Positions 1 through 8,833 of a stretch of 64,000 bases of DNA are shown here, in pieces; within the stretch, counting starts at the first letter, position 1; each line of letters begins with the position of its first letter. The translations under genes were made by a program, and so were the position numbers. Source of the stretch: Lachnospiraceae bacterium (GTDB lineage: Bacteria > Bacillota > Clostridia > Lachnospirales > Lachnospiraceae); assembly GCA_024699325.1 (NCBI GenBank), contig JAILPS010000008.1, positions 1 through 64,000 on the forward strand, written 5' to 3'. The notes under the pieces were generated by a model. It was not told where the DNA came from. It searched no databases and saw only the letters and a program-made list of their open reading frames with translations.

Positions 1-66
<66 letters not shown>

Positions 67-230
67 AAGTTTGTCCTTGGTCAATCAAAACGTCTTAGCT
101 TTAATTTCCCGTTATTACTGTTTCTAGGTTTTGTTCCAAATATAAAAATTCTTCAAAGAATTTTCGAGGTTGGAGTATACTATTTAGTTGTCAAAGATCA
201 TATCCTATACCGGACCAATCGAAAGCCAAC
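67..230 (-). other. rRNA operon leader between tRNA-Ser and 16S
   Basis: AT-rich spacer without coding potential. On the minus strand it contains TTGACA followed only 9 bases later by TATACT, too close for a standard promoter, and a hairpin made of AAAATTC and GAATTTT (about bases 145-165). It probably serves in processing of the 16S precursor; this is inferred from position. Confidence 0.5.
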
Positions 231-318
231 GGAGAAGGAGGGATTTGAACCCTCGCGCCGCTACTAACGACCTACTCCCTTTCCAGGGGAGCCCCTTCAA
301 CCACTTGGGTACTTCTCC
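231..318 (-). tRNA. tRNA-Ser (anticodon GGA)
   Basis: The reverse complement folds as an 88-nt class II tRNA: acceptor GGAGAAG pairs with CTTCTCC, anticodon loop CTGGAAA gives GGA, there is a long variable arm typical of serine tRNA, and a T arm with GGTTCAAATCC. No CCA is encoded. It lies between tRNA-Ser(TGA) and 16S rRNA on the same strand and is likely co-transcribed with them. Confidence 0.95.
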
Positions 319-342
319 AAAAGGTTGAGCCGATATAAAAAC

Positions 343-427
343 GGACAGGGTGGGATTCGAACCCACGTGCCCTTGCGGACAAACGGTTTTCAAGACCGCC
401 TCGTTATGACCGCTTCGATACCTGTCC
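343..427 (-). tRNA. tRNA-Ser (anticodon TGA)
   Basis: 85-nt class II tRNA on the minus strand: acceptor GGACAGG/CCTGTCC, anticodon loop with TGA, long variable arm, T arm with GGTTCGAATCC. It is the first gene after the strong promoter at 460-488, so tRNA-Ser(TGA), tRNA-Ser(GGA) and 16S rRNA appear to form one transcript. Confidence 0.95.
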
Positions 428-459
428 ATTGTTTTCTTCGCCTGACGGCGACAAAGAGC

Positions 460-488
460 ATAATAGCAAACTCATTTTGATTTGTCAA
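460..488 (-). promoter_or_regulatory. rRNA/tRNA operon promoter
   Basis: Reading the minus strand: -35 TTGACA (483-488), 17-base spacer, -10 TATTAT (460-465), with an A/T-rich tract upstream that could act as an UP element. Near-consensus and immediately ahead of the tRNA-Ser/16S transcript. Confidence 0.85.
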
Positions 489-530
489 CCATTTTTTTAT
501 AAAAATAAACTCGAATATTTCGGGCTTTTT

Positions 531-1244
531 TCATTTTGTTTTTTCGGCAATTTTGGCCCTCACAAACTCCAGATCCTCAGGGGTTGTGACCTTGATATTG
601 GAGTCCGAGCCCGCGATGACATAGACCTGCTCATCTGAGAATCTCTCCATGATGCAGGCGTCGTCCGTTATGGCAAGCTCCGCCTCGTCGGCGCCGCCTG
701 CGATAAGCTCAAACATCTTCTCGTTGGCCGCAAGAAGCTTATCGTACTTAAAGCCCTGGGGCGTCTGAACCGCCATTAGCTCGCTTCTCTTAGGGGTGGC
801 TGTGACGCGCCCTGAGGCGTCCACACATTTGATGGTGTCCTTAACCGGAACCGCCGCGATAACAGCATTTACATGGTTGAGCTTGGCGATGATTTTGTCG
901 ATTAGCCATGGGCTAACCAGGCATCTCGCGCCGTCGTGCACGAGCACCTTGTCCGTGCCGCGGCATGCCAGAAGGCCGTTGTAGACAGAGTTGTAGCGCT
1001 CCTTGCCTCCCGAAACTATGACGCTGACCTTCGTTATCTCTCCCGGCAGCACAATATTTCTCTTGACGTACTCCTCGTCGCCCGCGCCGCACACCACCAC
1101 GATGTCGTCCACATGGGACTGCTCAAACGCCGTGAGTGTGTAGTGAAGCAGCGTGTAATCGCCAATCTTTAGGTACTGCTTGGGTATGTCGCTGTTCATT
1201 CTGCTGCCCCGGCCGCCGGCCAGGACTATGGCTGTAGTCTTCAT
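531..1244 (-). CDS. ispD: 2-C-methyl-D-erythritol 4-phosphate cytidylyltransferase
   Basis: Transfers CMP from CTP to methylerythritol phosphate in the non-mevalonate isoprenoid pathway; cytosolic. The 237-residue product has the family length. The N-terminal nucleotide-binding loop LAGGRGSRM (8-16) and PKQY (21-24) are characteristic, followed by VVCGAG, VHDGARC and a C-terminal segment with the family's ITDDA and SNIKVTTPEDL motifs. Its ATG overlaps the tsaD stop (TAATG), so it is the last gene of the tsaE-tsaB-rimI-rnz-tsaD-ispD run and translationally coupled. No ispF follows; the next features downstream are serine tRNAs. Very confident from motifs. Confidence 0.95.
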   Translation of the reverse strand: MKTTAIVLAGGRGSRMNSDIPKQYLKIGDYTLLHYTLTAFEQSHVDDIVVVCGAGDEEYVKRNIVLPGEITKVSVIVSGGKERYNSVYNGLLACRGTDKVLVHDGARCLVSPWLIDKIIAKLNHVNAVIAAVPVKDTIKCVDASGRVTATPKRSELMAVQTPQGFKYDKLLAANEKMFELIAGGADEAELAITDDACIMERFSDEQVYVIAGSDSNIKVTTPEDLEFVRAKIAEKTK

Positions 1245-2272
1245 TATCTCTCTCCAAGCTTAAGGTTAGGGCTCGCATTTAAATCGTAGCCGTGGCGAAC
1301 GCCCTTAATGTATTCGTAGTAGGCCGCAGCGCCGATCATGGCTGCGTTGTCTGTGCACAGTATGGGCTCCGGATAGTAGAGCTTGATGCCGGCCTTCTCG
1401 CACTCCTCGTCCATCATCTTACGGAGGTAGGAGTTGGAGGCGACGCCGCCCGCCATCGCGAGGGTTTTGAAGCCGTACTCCTTAGATGCGCCCACCGCTC
1501 TGTTTACAAGCGCTGACACAACCGCATGCTGAAATGATGCGGCCAGGTCCGCCCTGTCTATCTCCTCGCCCTTCATCTGGGCCTGATTGATATAGTTTAA
1601 AACCGCAGACTTGATGCCTGAGAAGCTGAAGTCGTATTCGCTTCCGTTGACCTTTGCCTGTGGAAATGCTATGGCGTGGGGGTTGCCCTGTGTTTTACAG
1701 AGCTTGTCGATCTTGGGACCTCCCGGATATCCGAGACCTATGGCTCTTGCCACCTTGTCGAAGGCCTCGCCGGCCGCGTCGTCCCTGGTTCTTCCGAGAA
1801 TCTCATACTCCCCGTAGTCCTTAACCACCACGAGATGTGTGTGGCCGCCTGAGACCACCAGACATGCAAATGGGGGCTCAAGCTCGGGATGTGTGAGGAA
1901 GTTTGCCGCGATGTGACCCTCTATGTGGTGCACTCCTATCAGCGGCTTATCAAGGGCAAATGCCATGGATTTGGCAAATGCCACGCCGACTAAGAGCGAG
2001 CCCACAAGCCCGGGGCCGTAGGTCACGGCGATAGCGTCCATATCTTTAAGGTCGACGCCGCTCATTCTGATGGCTTCGTCCACCACGGGCGTGATCTTCT
2101 CAATGTGTTTTCTCGAGGCAATCTCCGGCACCACGCCGCCAAACTCCGTGTGGAGGGCGATCTGCGTGGAGATCACGCTTGAGAGGCACTCGCGGCCGTT
2201 TCTTATGACTGCTGCGGCGGTCTCGTCGCAGGAGCTCTCTATGGCAAGGATTGTCACGTCTTTATCACTCAT
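1244..2272 (-). CDS. tsaD: tRNA N6-threonylcarbamoyladenosine synthase subunit TsaD
   Basis: Catalytic subunit of t6A synthesis at A37 of ANN-decoding tRNAs, working with TsaB and TsaE encoded just upstream. It has the ASKHA-fold N-terminus with [11 protein letters not shown], the metal-binding HHIEGH segment, SGGHTHLV, and the C-terminal [10 protein letters not shown] and [11 protein letters not shown] motifs. Length about 342 is normal. Start choice is open: ATG at 2272 overlaps the rnz stop, but a TTG at 2278 lies 7 bases after AAGGAG and has better spacing. Translation is coupled to rnz either way. Confidence 0.96.
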   Translation of the reverse strand: MSDKDVTILAIESSCDETAAAVIRNGRECLSSVISTQIALHTEFGGVVPEIASRKHIEKITPVVDEAIRMSGVDLKDMDAIAVTYGPGLVGSLLVGVAFAKSMAFALDKPLIGVHHIEGHIAANFLTHPELEPPFACLVVSGGHTHLVVVKDYGEYEILGRTRDDAAGEAFDKVARAIGLGYPGGPKIDKLCKTQGNPHAIAFPQAKVNGSEYDFSFSGIKSAVLNYINQAQMKGEEIDRADLAASFQHAVVSALVNRAVGASKEYGFKTLAMAGGVASNSYLRKMMDEECEKAGIKLYYPEPILCTDNAAMIGAAAYYEYIKGVRHGYDLNASPNLKLGER

Positions 2273-3176
2273 CCTCAAATTTCAACTCCTTCATGGCCCC
2301 GTCCTTCGTAACAACCAGCTCAGGGCATATCTTTTTAAGTTCCTTGGCAAACAGCTCAGGATGTCCCATGGACGGGCTGTAGTGTGTGAGCCACATTTCC
2401 TTAGGCTTAGCGCGCCTTCCGATCTCGGCGGCCTCCTGCATCATCATGTGCTTGTAACCCTTGGCCTTCTCGAGCTTGTCCGGCTCGCCGTACATTCCCT
2501 CGCAGATGAAAAGGTCTGCGTCCGTTGCCTGCCTCTCGATGGCGGGAACAGGTCTGGTGTCCGTGCAGTAAACCACCTTGAGCCCCTTCCTGTCCTCTCC
2601 GAGCACCATGTCGGGGGTGTAGGTTATGTCGCCGTCGGTGATGGTCTGTCCCTTCTGGAGAGGGTTCCAGAACTTCTGTGGGATGTTATATTTTCTGGCA
2701 TTCTCCACGCTAAAGCGCCCCTTCCTGGGGATCTCGATGGTGTAGCCGTAGCATGTGATTTTGTGGACCAGCTTAAAAGCGGTGATCTCGTAGCCCTTAA
2801 AAGAAAAATGCTCCTCGTCCTCGCTAAGCTCCTTGAATTCCAGCTTAAACGGAAGCTCGGGCGCGATTACGCGTAGGTTATTCACCACCCTCTCAAGCCC
2901 CTTCGGCCCCACGAGCAGCAGCGGCTCAGTACGGTCAGAGTTGCCCATACCGAGAAGCATTCCCGGCAGACCGCTTATGTGATCGGCGTGGAAATGTGTG
3001 AAGCATATGATGTCTATGGGGTTGGGGCTCCAGCCCGCCTCCTTCATGGCTATCTGGGTTCCCTCGCCGCAGTCTATCAAAAGGCTGCTGCCGTTGTATC
3101 TGGCCATGAGGGATGTCAGCCACCTGTATGGAAGTGGCATCATTCCGCCTGTTCCAAGCAAACAAATATCAAGCAT
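2265..3176 (-). CDS. rnz: Ribonuclease Z (tRNA 3' endonuclease)
   Basis: Metallo-beta-lactamase-fold nuclease that trims tRNA 3' trailers. The 303-residue product has the short-form RNase Z length. It begins with [13 protein letters not shown], then LIDCGEGTQ, the zinc-binding HFHADH with GLPG, and later YCTDTRP and the [13 protein letters not shown] and LTHYSP segments. RBS AGGAG lies 7 bases ahead of the ATG. RNase Z is needed here because at least the tRNA-Ser genes in the window do not encode CCA. It sits between rimI and tsaD, so the cluster is largely about tRNA maturation. Confidence 0.93.
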   Translation of the reverse strand: MLDICLLGTGGMMPLPYRWLTSLMARYNGSSLLIDCGEGTQIAMKEAGWSPNPIDIICFTHFHADHISGLPGMLLGMGNSDRTEPLLLVGPKGLERVVNNLRVIAPELPFKLEFKELSEDEEHFSFKGYEITAFKLVHKITCYGYTIEIPRKGRFSVENARKYNIPQKFWNPLQKGQTITDGDITYTPDMVLGEDRKGLKVVYCTDTRPVPAIERQATDADLFICEGMYGEPDKLEKAKGYKHMMMQEAAEIGRRAKPKEMWLTHYSPSMGHPELFAKELKKICPELVVTKDGAMKELKFEDE

Positions 3177-3190
3177 ATATTTCTCCTGTT

Positions 3191-3637
3191 CTAAACAATC
3201 TGCGCGGCAAAAAGCAGCGCATCCTCCGTGGGTTTTTCGTAGAAATTCCTGCGAAGACCATTTTCCTCAAAACCACAGCGCCTGTATAGCTCTATGGCCG
3301 GGGTGTTGCTCTTCCTGACCTCAAGGTAGATAACTGCCACACCCTGGGACTTAGCCTGTGCCTTCATGCCCTCCATGAGCATTTTTCCGGCGCCAAGCCT
3401 TCTGTATTCTCCAAAAACCGCCACATCAGTTATATCCGCCTCGTCGAGAGTCCTAACCATGCCGGCGTAGCCCGCGACCACCCCGTCACACATCGCCACG
3501 AGGAATGTATACTCCTCCCTCGCCAGGCTCTCTCTCAGGCTTTTTTCGGACCAGGGGGTGCTAAAACACTCCCTCTCAAGAAGCGCCACCGCCTCTATGT
3601 CCGCATCAGTCATTCTTCTTATCAGCAAGTTTTTCAT
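3191..3637 (-). CDS. rimI: Ribosomal-protein-alanine N-acetyltransferase RimI
   Basis: GNAT acetyltransferase of 148 residues, expected to acetylate the N-terminus of ribosomal protein S18. The acetyl-CoA loop YRRLGAGKML and the C-terminal LEVRKSNTPAIELYRRCGF segment are RimI hallmarks. It overlaps the end of tsaB by 32 bases. A second ATG eight codons in is possible, but the first has a GAGAG RBS. The tsaB-rimI-tsaD neighbourhood is common in Firmicutes and supports the call. Confidence 0.9.
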   Translation of the reverse strand: MKNLLIRRMTDADIEAVALLERECFSTPWSEKSLRESLAREEYTFLVAMCDGVVAGYAGMVRTLDEADITDVAVFGEYRRLGAGKMLMEGMKAQAKSQGVAVIYLEVRKSNTPAIELYRRCGFEENGLRRNFYEKPTEDALLFAAQIV

Positions 3638-4373
3638 CTCTTACTCTCTCCGCCTGCGACGGTCTTAGATACTCAAGATCTGAGGTAAATGCATCGCCCA
3701 CCGCGCCATTTGCCATGTAAATCATGCCAAGGCCTGCAACCGCAGCCGCGCTCTGGCGGGACATAAAACAGGGGGCAAAATGTGCGCGCTCACCCAGTCC
3801 CTCAACAATCGCGTCTCTGTACAGATGGCAGGCATCCCCTATGAAGGTCACGCTCTTATCATAGGCCCTAAGCGTCTCTATAAGCTCTGCAACCGCCACC
3901 GGTCTCTGGCTCATGACGGTCTCCATAACCATATTTGGCTCGATGTTTACAGCCTCAGGAAATGTTTTATCGCTCTCTACCTTAAATTCATATACGCCTG
4001 TGTAGACCTGACTTCTTCTGGCGTCCATAATCGGACACACAAGCCCTGCCACGCCGTAGAGGCGGTATGCCATGGCGTCAAGCGTCGGGATGCTGATCAC
4101 AGGTTTTTTAAGCGCAAATGAGAGACCCTTGGCTGTGGCCGCGCCAATCCTTAGGCCCGTGAAAGACCCGGGGCCCGCTGCCAAAGCGATGGCGTCTATG
4201 CTGTCCATATTTTCCTTAATTCCCGCCGCCCTGCAGATCTCGTCGATCATGGGAAGCAGCGTCTGGGAGTGTGTGTTCTTACTATTTAAAGAATACTCCG
4301 CGAGAATGCTCTCGTCCCCCACAAGCGCCGCGCTGGCGACAAGCCCTGCGCTCTCTATTCCAAGCACTATCAT
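3606..4373 (-). CDS. tsaB: tRNA threonylcarbamoyladenosine biosynthesis protein TsaB
   Basis: Scaffold partner of TsaD in t6A synthesis; inactive ASKHA fold. 255 residues; starts MIVLGIESAGLVASAALV and has the family motif GPGSFTGLRIG, followed by KGLSFALKKP and the MDARRSQVYTGVY segment. It overlaps tsaE by 4 bases (ATGA type) and rimI by 32, indicating a tight operon. The long C-terminal part after residue 130 is less conserved, as usual. Confidence 0.94.
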   Translation of the reverse strand: MIVLGIESAGLVASAALVGDESILAEYSLNSKNTHSQTLLPMIDEICRAAGIKENMDSIDAIALAAGPGSFTGLRIGAATAKGLSFALKKPVISIPTLDAMAYRLYGVAGLVCPIMDARRSQVYTGVYEFKVESDKTFPEAVNIEPNMVMETVMSQRPVAVAELIETLRAYDKSVTFIGDACHLYRDAIVEGLGERAHFAPCFMSRQSAAAVAGLGMIYMANGAVGDAFTSDLEYLRPSQAERVRDEKLADKKND

Positions 4374-4801
4374 AACTCTAATCCCTCTATGCTTATTTTT
4401 CTGTAATCGACGCCCCGCGCGATATCCTTCTCTATAAGAATGGAAACCGCGTCATCGGGAAGTATCTCCTCAACAAGCTCTGCCCACTCTATAAGGCATA
4501 CGCCCTCGCCGTAGAAATACTCCTCGTAGCCTATCTCGTCCATCTCGCTCACATCGCCGATCCTGTACACGTCGAAGTGATACATGGGAAGTCTTCCGTC
4601 GTCATATATCTGCATTATGGTAAATGTGGGGCTGTTGACATATTCGCTAACGCCAAGCCCTGCGGCAAACCCCTGCGAAAACAGCGTTTTGCCCACACCT
4701 AGGTCACCATTTAAGAGATACACCTGACCTGCAGCGGCCTTCTCGCCTATGCGTCTTGCCAGCTCGTAGGTCTCATCAGGAGAAAATGTCTCAAAAACCA
4801 T
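4370..4801 (-). CDS. tsaE: tRNA threonylcarbamoyladenosine biosynthesis ATPase TsaE
   Basis: P-loop ATPase that recycles the TsaB-TsaD complex. 143 residues with Walker A GDLGVGKTLFSQG, the SPTFTIMQIY segment, HFDVYRI and LIEWAE, all typical. It begins one base after the stop of the YcxB-like gene and overlaps tsaB, so the three t6A genes are co-expressed. Confidence 0.94.
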   Translation of the reverse strand: MVFETFSPDETYELARRIGEKAAAGQVYLLNGDLGVGKTLFSQGFAAGLGVSEYVNSPTFTIMQIYDDGRLPMYHFDVYRIGDVSEMDEIGYEEYFYGEGVCLIEWAELVEEILPDDAVSILIEKDIARGVDYRKISIEGLEL

Positions 4802-5310
4802 TATCTGTTATTCCTCCTATCAAGCATGGCAAGCATACCCCTAAGGCCCTCGCCGCCCTGCTCCTTAGATATAATGTAGGCAAAGAGTTTGCCCGTGTAT
4901 ATGTAGACTTCCTTCTCGCGCCTGACTATCCTCACGACATTCTCCCATGCCACATCCACCTGCTCCTCACCCAAGGAAATGTTTAACCCCTCAGGGGTGG
5001 CGGTGTAGTCAAGGCCGTTTATAAACGCCTCAGTGTTTGCCTGAAGCTTAGCCTTCAAAAAAAGTGTGACCGGCTTTATAAGCGGATAGTAGGCAGCCAC
5101 AGCGATTAACAAAATCCTTATGGGAACCTGCGCCCTGTCCCAGCTTATGACGCACACCACCACCAGCACAGCGCTGAGAAGGAGCGCTAAAACGCCCTGA
5201 ATGTTTAAATACACGCTGTAGAGATGATAGCGGTAGAGCGCCCCCGCGTCAACAGTTGAATGAAACTTATAGGTCTCAGGCGCCTCGCCGTTCTTATCTA
5301 ATTCTTCCAT
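4801..5310 (-). CDS. YcxB-like membrane protein, function unknown
   Basis: 169 residues. After a soluble N-terminus (about 1-35) there are two hydrophobic segments (about 37-60 and 64-85), then a soluble C-terminal part with YTATPEGLNIS, WENVVRIVRREKEVYIYTG, which resembles the YcxB-like C-terminal domain of Firmicutes. No catalytic motif is visible. AGGTAAGG lies 7 bases before the ATG. It is the first gene of the t6A run and touches tsaE, but its relation to tRNA modification is unknown. Confidence 0.65.
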   Translation of the reverse strand: MEELDKNGEAPETYKFHSTVDAGALYRYHLYSVYLNIQGVLALLLSAVLVVVCVISWDRAQVPIRILLIAVAAYYPLIKPVTLFLKAKLQANTEAFINGLDYTATPEGLNISLGEEQVDVAWENVVRIVRREKEVYIYTGKLFAYIISKEQGGEGLRGMLAMLDRRNNR

Positions 5311-5325
5311 ATTAAAACCTTACCT

Positions 5326-7467
5326 CTATTTGTTAAGCCCCTTCATGGACAGGCCAATTCTCTTTTTTGCCACGTCCACGCTGACGATTTTAACTTCAAC
5401 CACATCGCCGACGCTCACCACGTCTGAGGGGTGGTTTACGCGCTTGTCAGAAAGCTGGGAGATATGAACCAAGCCGTCCGTGTGCACTCCGATGTCCACA
5501 AATGCTCCAAAATCTATTACATTTCTCACTGTGCCCTTGAGTATCATGCCCTCTTTGAGCTGCTCAAGCTCCAGGACATCCGCGCGAAGGATTGGCGCCG
5601 GCATATCCTCTCTGGGGTCACGGCCTGGCTTATCAAGCTCCTTCAAAATATCTGAGAGCGTCATGGCGCCGACGCCTAGCTCTCCCGCAAGCTTCCTGAC
5701 ATCCACTGACTTGGCGATGCCCTTATTCTTGCCTATATCAGACGGCGTGAGCTTAAGTGTTTTTAAAACCTTCTCGGCTGTCTCGTAGCTCTCAGGGTGC
5801 ACAGCTGTGGCGTCAAGAGGGTTCTTAGCGCCCGGGATTCTTAGGAAGCCCGCGCACTGCTCATAGGCCTTCGGGCCGAGCTTAGCAACCTTAAGGAGCT
5901 CATGTCTGCTCTTAAATCTGCCGTTTGCCTCCCTGTATGCCACGATATTCTTCGCGATTGTCTTGTTGATGCCCGCCACATGTGTGAGGAGTGGAACTGA
6001 CGCAGTGTTTAAGTCAACTCCCACGTGGTTTACGCAGTCCTCCACAACGCCGCTAAGCGTCTCATCGAGCCTCTTCTGGTTCATGTCGTGCTGGTACTGT
6101 CCCACGCCGAGCGCCTTCGGGTCGATTTTAACAAGCTCTGCAAGAGGATCCTGCAGGCGTCTCGCCATGGAAGCCGAGCTTCTCTCGCCCACATTTCTGT
6201 CGGGCATCTCCTCGGTTGCCTCCTTGCTGGCGGAGTAGACGCTGGCGCCTGCCTCGTTTACTATCACATAGGAAATATTTCTGCCCATCTCGTGAAGCAT
6301 TTCCACGATGAGCTGCTCAGATTCTCTGCTGGCCGTGCCGTTTCCAAGGGCGATAAGCGTGACCTTATGCTTGTCAATAAGCTTCTTGATAACTCTCTTG
6401 GTCTCCTCCACCTTATTAAATGGGGCGGTGGGGAACACAAGCGCGGTGTCCAGGATTTTGCCGGTGGCATCCACGACCGCGATTTTACAGCCGTTTCTGT
6501 AGCCCGGGTCCCAGCCCAGCACCACATGTCCCGCGATTGGGGGCTGCATGAGTAGCTGTGTGAGGTTCTTGGAGAACACCTTGATGGCGCCCTCCTCGGC
6601 CTTCTCTGTGAGCATGTTTCTGATCTCACGCTCCACGCTTGGCCAGATAAGTCTGTCAAATGCGTCCGCGATCACCTCTCTGAGAAACGGCGCTGTGTAA
6701 GGATTATCTCTCACGATAATCTTGTTCTCTAAATATTTGAGAATGCCCTCTCTGTCGGTCACCACATTGACCTTAAGCACATCCTCCTTCTCGGCTCTGT
6801 TTATCGCCAAAACCTCGAAACCCGCAACCCTCTTTAAGAGGCTTGTGTACTTGTAATACTTCTCGTATACGGTATTAGCCGTCTCATCCTTCGCCTCAGA
6901 GGTCAGACTTCCCTTCTCGAAGGTCACTCTTCTTATATAATCTCTGTACTCCGCCTCGTCGCTGATATTCTCGGCGATTATGTCTCCGGCGCCGGCAAGC
7001 GCTGCGGCCTCGTCTGGCACCTCCTTCTCAGGGTCAACGTATGCCCCTGCCTCGCTCTCAAGGGAATTCTTCGTCATCTGCAGGAGAATAATTCCCGCAA
7101 GTCCCTCGAGACCTCGCTCCTTCGCGATCATGGCTCTGGTTCTTCTCTTGGGTCTGTAGGGCCTGTAAATGTCGTCCACAGCCACCTGCGTGCTGGCCGC
7201 CTCGATGGCCTTCATAAGCTCGTCGGTCATCTTGCCCTGCTCAGTGATGGAGTTTATAACCTGCTCCTTCTTCTCCTGAAGGTTTCTAAGGTATGTAAGT
7301 CTCTCGTCCACCGCTCTTATCTGCTCATCGTCCAAACCGCCGTGAGCCTCCTTGCGGTATCTGGCTATAAATGGTATGGTGTTGCCCTCGTCGATAAGCG
7401 ACGCCACAGCCTCCACCTGGTTCTTTCTAATATTTAGCTCTCTCGCAATAATTCCTGCTATATCCAT
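5326..7467 (-). CDS. tex: Tex/YhgF family RNA-binding transcription accessory protein
   Basis: 713 residues with the Tex architecture: helical N-terminus (FIARYRKEAHGGLDDEQIR), RuvC/YqgF-like fold (VLGWDPGYRNGCKIAVVD to LGNGTASRESE, about 315-395), helix-hairpin-helix region (TASVPLLTHVAGINKTIA) and a C-terminal S1 RNA-binding domain (LKGTVRNVIDFGAFVDIG). The family binds nucleic acid and influences transcription; its exact task is unsettled. Start chosen at 7467 because AGGAGAGG lies 7 bases upstream; a more upstream ATG lacks a good RBS. A full-consensus promoter sits at 7516-7544. Confidence 0.95.
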   Translation of the reverse strand: MDIAGIIARELNIRKNQVEAVASLIDEGNTIPFIARYRKEAHGGLDDEQIRAVDERLTYLRNLQEKKEQVINSITEQGKMTDELMKAIEAASTQVAVDDIYRPYRPKRRTRAMIAKERGLEGLAGIILLQMTKNSLESEAGAYVDPEKEVPDEAAALAGAGDIIAENISDEAEYRDYIRRVTFEKGSLTSEAKDETANTVYEKYYKYTSLLKRVAGFEVLAINRAEKEDVLKVNVVTDREGILKYLENKIIVRDNPYTAPFLREVIADAFDRLIWPSVEREIRNMLTEKAEEGAIKVFSKNLTQLLMQPPIAGHVVLGWDPGYRNGCKIAVVDATGKILDTALVFPTAPFNKVEETKRVIKKLIDKHKVTLIALGNGTASRESEQLIVEMLHEMGRNISYVIVNEAGASVYSASKEATEEMPDRNVGERSSASMARRLQDPLAELVKIDPKALGVGQYQHDMNQKRLDETLSGVVEDCVNHVGVDLNTASVPLLTHVAGINKTIAKNIVAYREANGRFKSRHELLKVAKLGPKAYEQCAGFLRIPGAKNPLDATAVHPESYETAEKVLKTLKLTPSDIGKNKGIAKSVDVRKLAGELGVGAMTLSDILKELDKPGRDPREDMPAPILRADVLELEQLKEGMILKGTVRNVIDFGAFVDIGVHTDGLVHISQLSDKRVNHPSDVVSVGDVVEVKIVSVDVAKKRIGLSMKGLNK

Positions 7468-7515
7468 ATCACAAACCTCTCCTGTTACATTCCTGTTAAA
7501 AAACAATTACTCTTA

Positions 7516-7544
7516 ATTATAACAAACAGGGTCCACTATGTCAA
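7516..7544 (-). promoter_or_regulatory. Consensus promoter for tex
   Basis: Minus strand: TTGACA (7539-7544), 17-base spacer, TATAAT (7516-7521). Perfect match to the vegetative sigma consensus, about 50 bases ahead of the tex start. It is divergent from the promoter at 7591-7618. Confidence 0.85.
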
Positions 7545-7590
7545 AAAGAATCAATCTGGTAAGCCCCGCAGGGCGGATTAAAATTCTTCA

Positions 7591-7618
7591 TTGACAAAAT
7601 AATGCACTAATTTATAAT
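7591..7618 (+). promoter_or_regulatory. Promoter for the DUF4190-like gene
   Basis: TTGACA (7591-7596), 16-base spacer, TATAAT (7613-7618). It leaves an untranslated leader of roughly 115 bases before the ATG at 7741, in which I see no clear riboswitch. Confidence 0.75.
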
Positions 7619-7740
7619 AGAACTATCATCTGTTGTCAAGTTCCGTCAGGAACCTGACAGTCAGTCCGCGCGACACCTGGCGCACTCAATTCAAAAAACC
7701 GAAGCGAATGCGAGGTTTTCTATCTATGAAGGAGACATCT

Positions 7741-8331
7741 ATGGATAACGACGATTTGTTTTACGGGGAGAAAACTCCCGAACCATCTAATAATGCGCAG
7801 TACAATCAGCCTGGCGGTGGTAATCCCTACATGCAGAATAACCAGTCCGGCGGTGGCAATCCCTACACGCAGAATAACCAGTCCGGCGGTGGCAATCCCT
7901 ACAACTGGGGCGACCCATACGGCTATAATCCGCAGCCGCCAGTTTCCAGCTCAAACCCTCTTGCAGTTATATCTCTAATCTGCGGTCTTTTTAGTCTGTT
8001 TTGCTGCTTCTGCCCGATTATCTCGCCCATCATGGCGCTCGCGGGCATTATAACAGCCCTCTGTTCCAAGAGAAAACAGCCATTTAGCGGCTTGGCAATA
8101 GCAGGCTTAATCACATCAATACTTGGCCTGATAGCATTTGCTTTATTAATCATAAGCGCTGTATCGATGATGTCAAATCCAACATTTTGGAGAGAATTTT
8201 TTGAACAGTTAAAGACTCAGGATCCAGCCACCTACGAGCAGTTAAAGGAGATTCTTAGAACAAACGAACCAGAGCTGTACAACGAGATATTCGGCGCGCT
8301 GAAAGGTGCCATTCTACATTTGATACATTGA
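7741..8331 (+). CDS. DUF4190-like membrane protein with Gly/Asn/Gln-rich repeats
   Basis: 196 residues. The N-terminal third is low complexity with a 12-residue unit GGGNPYxQNNQS repeated (about residues 24-56; 36-bp DNA repeats near 7811-7905). Two hydrophobic segments follow (about 68-95 and 105-130) in the pattern SNPLAVISLICGLFSL...SGLAIAGLI seen in DUF4190 proteins. The C-terminus is a charged helix. Start chosen at 7741 since GAAGGAG precedes it by 6 bases; longer upstream starts lack this. The function of DUF4190 proteins is unknown. It is monocistronic, ending at a hairpin at 8343-8368. Confidence 0.75.
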   Translation: MDNDDLFYGEKTPEPSNNAQYNQPGGGNPYMQNNQSGGGNPYTQNNQSGGGNPYNWGDPYGYNPQPPVSSSNPLAVISLICGLFSLFCCFCPIISPIMALAGIITALCSKRKQPFSGLAIAGLITSILGLIAFALLIISAVSMMSNPTFWREFFEQLKTQDPATYEQLKEILRTNEPELYNEIFGALKGAILHLIH

Positions 8332-8342
8332 TTACAAAAACA

Positions 8343-8368
8343 GGCGTCGGTCGTATGACCGGCGCCTT
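8343..8368. terminator. Hairpin between convergent genes
   Basis: AGGCGTCGGTC and GACCGGCGCCT pair around a GTAT loop (11 bp with one G-T pair). There is no long T tract on either side, so its efficiency as a terminator is uncertain. It lies between the DUF4190-like gene and the convergent DUF2752 gene. Confidence 0.5.
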
Positions 8369-8828
8369 ACTGTATAATTCTTATATTCCAAAATATCAGC
8401 AAACCATTCTTGACTATGAAATTCACCACATAGAGCCCCACAAGTATCCACAGATAAATCATGCGAAACTTCATACCCCAGAGTCTGCCGCGGCTAAACC
8501 TCTTAGCAGTCTGGCTAATCATAAACAGGCCGCCGACCACAAGGACATAGAGCACCACGGGATGGCAGATTAAACTGTCAACAAACTCGCCGTGAACGGC
8601 ATGTATGAACGCCCTCGTGCCGCCACAGCCCGGGCAGTAGTAGCCCGTCAGCATATGTATGGGGCAGGAAAACAGCACACTTCTAAACATCGCGGGATAT
8701 GCCTGATATAGCACTATGGCAGCAGCTGTAAGAACAGCCACCGCCATACCTAATACATAGAAGGTGTCATCAGTTGTCCAAACCCCCAAGGGCTTAAAAA
8801 AATTCTGTAACCTCTTCCTGATCTTCAT
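8367..8828 (-). CDS. DUF2752 membrane protein
   Basis: 153 residues, with about three hydrophobic segments. The signature PIHMLTGYYCPGCGGTRA with CPGCGGTR is diagnostic of DUF2752, whose function is not established. It follows hom by 5 bases with a weak RBS (no purine-rich stretch of note), suggesting translational coupling to hom or low expression. The cysteines could bind metal; that is inference. Confidence 0.8.
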   Translation of the reverse strand: MKIRKRLQNFFKPLGVWTTDDTFYVLGMAVAVLTAAAIVLYQAYPAMFRSVLFSCPIHMLTGYYCPGCGGTRAFIHAVHGEFVDSLICHPVVLYVLVVGGLFMISQTAKRFSRGRLWGMKFRMIYLWILVGLYVVNFIVKNGLLIFWNIRIIQ

Positions 8829-8833
8829 AATAA

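Noticed and set aside
172..195. Second promoter before 16S (TTGACA and TATACT)
   Set aside because: Spacing of only 9 bases does not allow a normal sigma-A promoter.
429..638. Plus-strand 69-codon frame
   Set aside because: Overlaps the rRNA operon promoter and the end of ispD; no RBS.
6264..6659. Arg-rich minus-strand frame within tex
   Set aside because: It is an alternative-frame shadow of the tex coding sequence.
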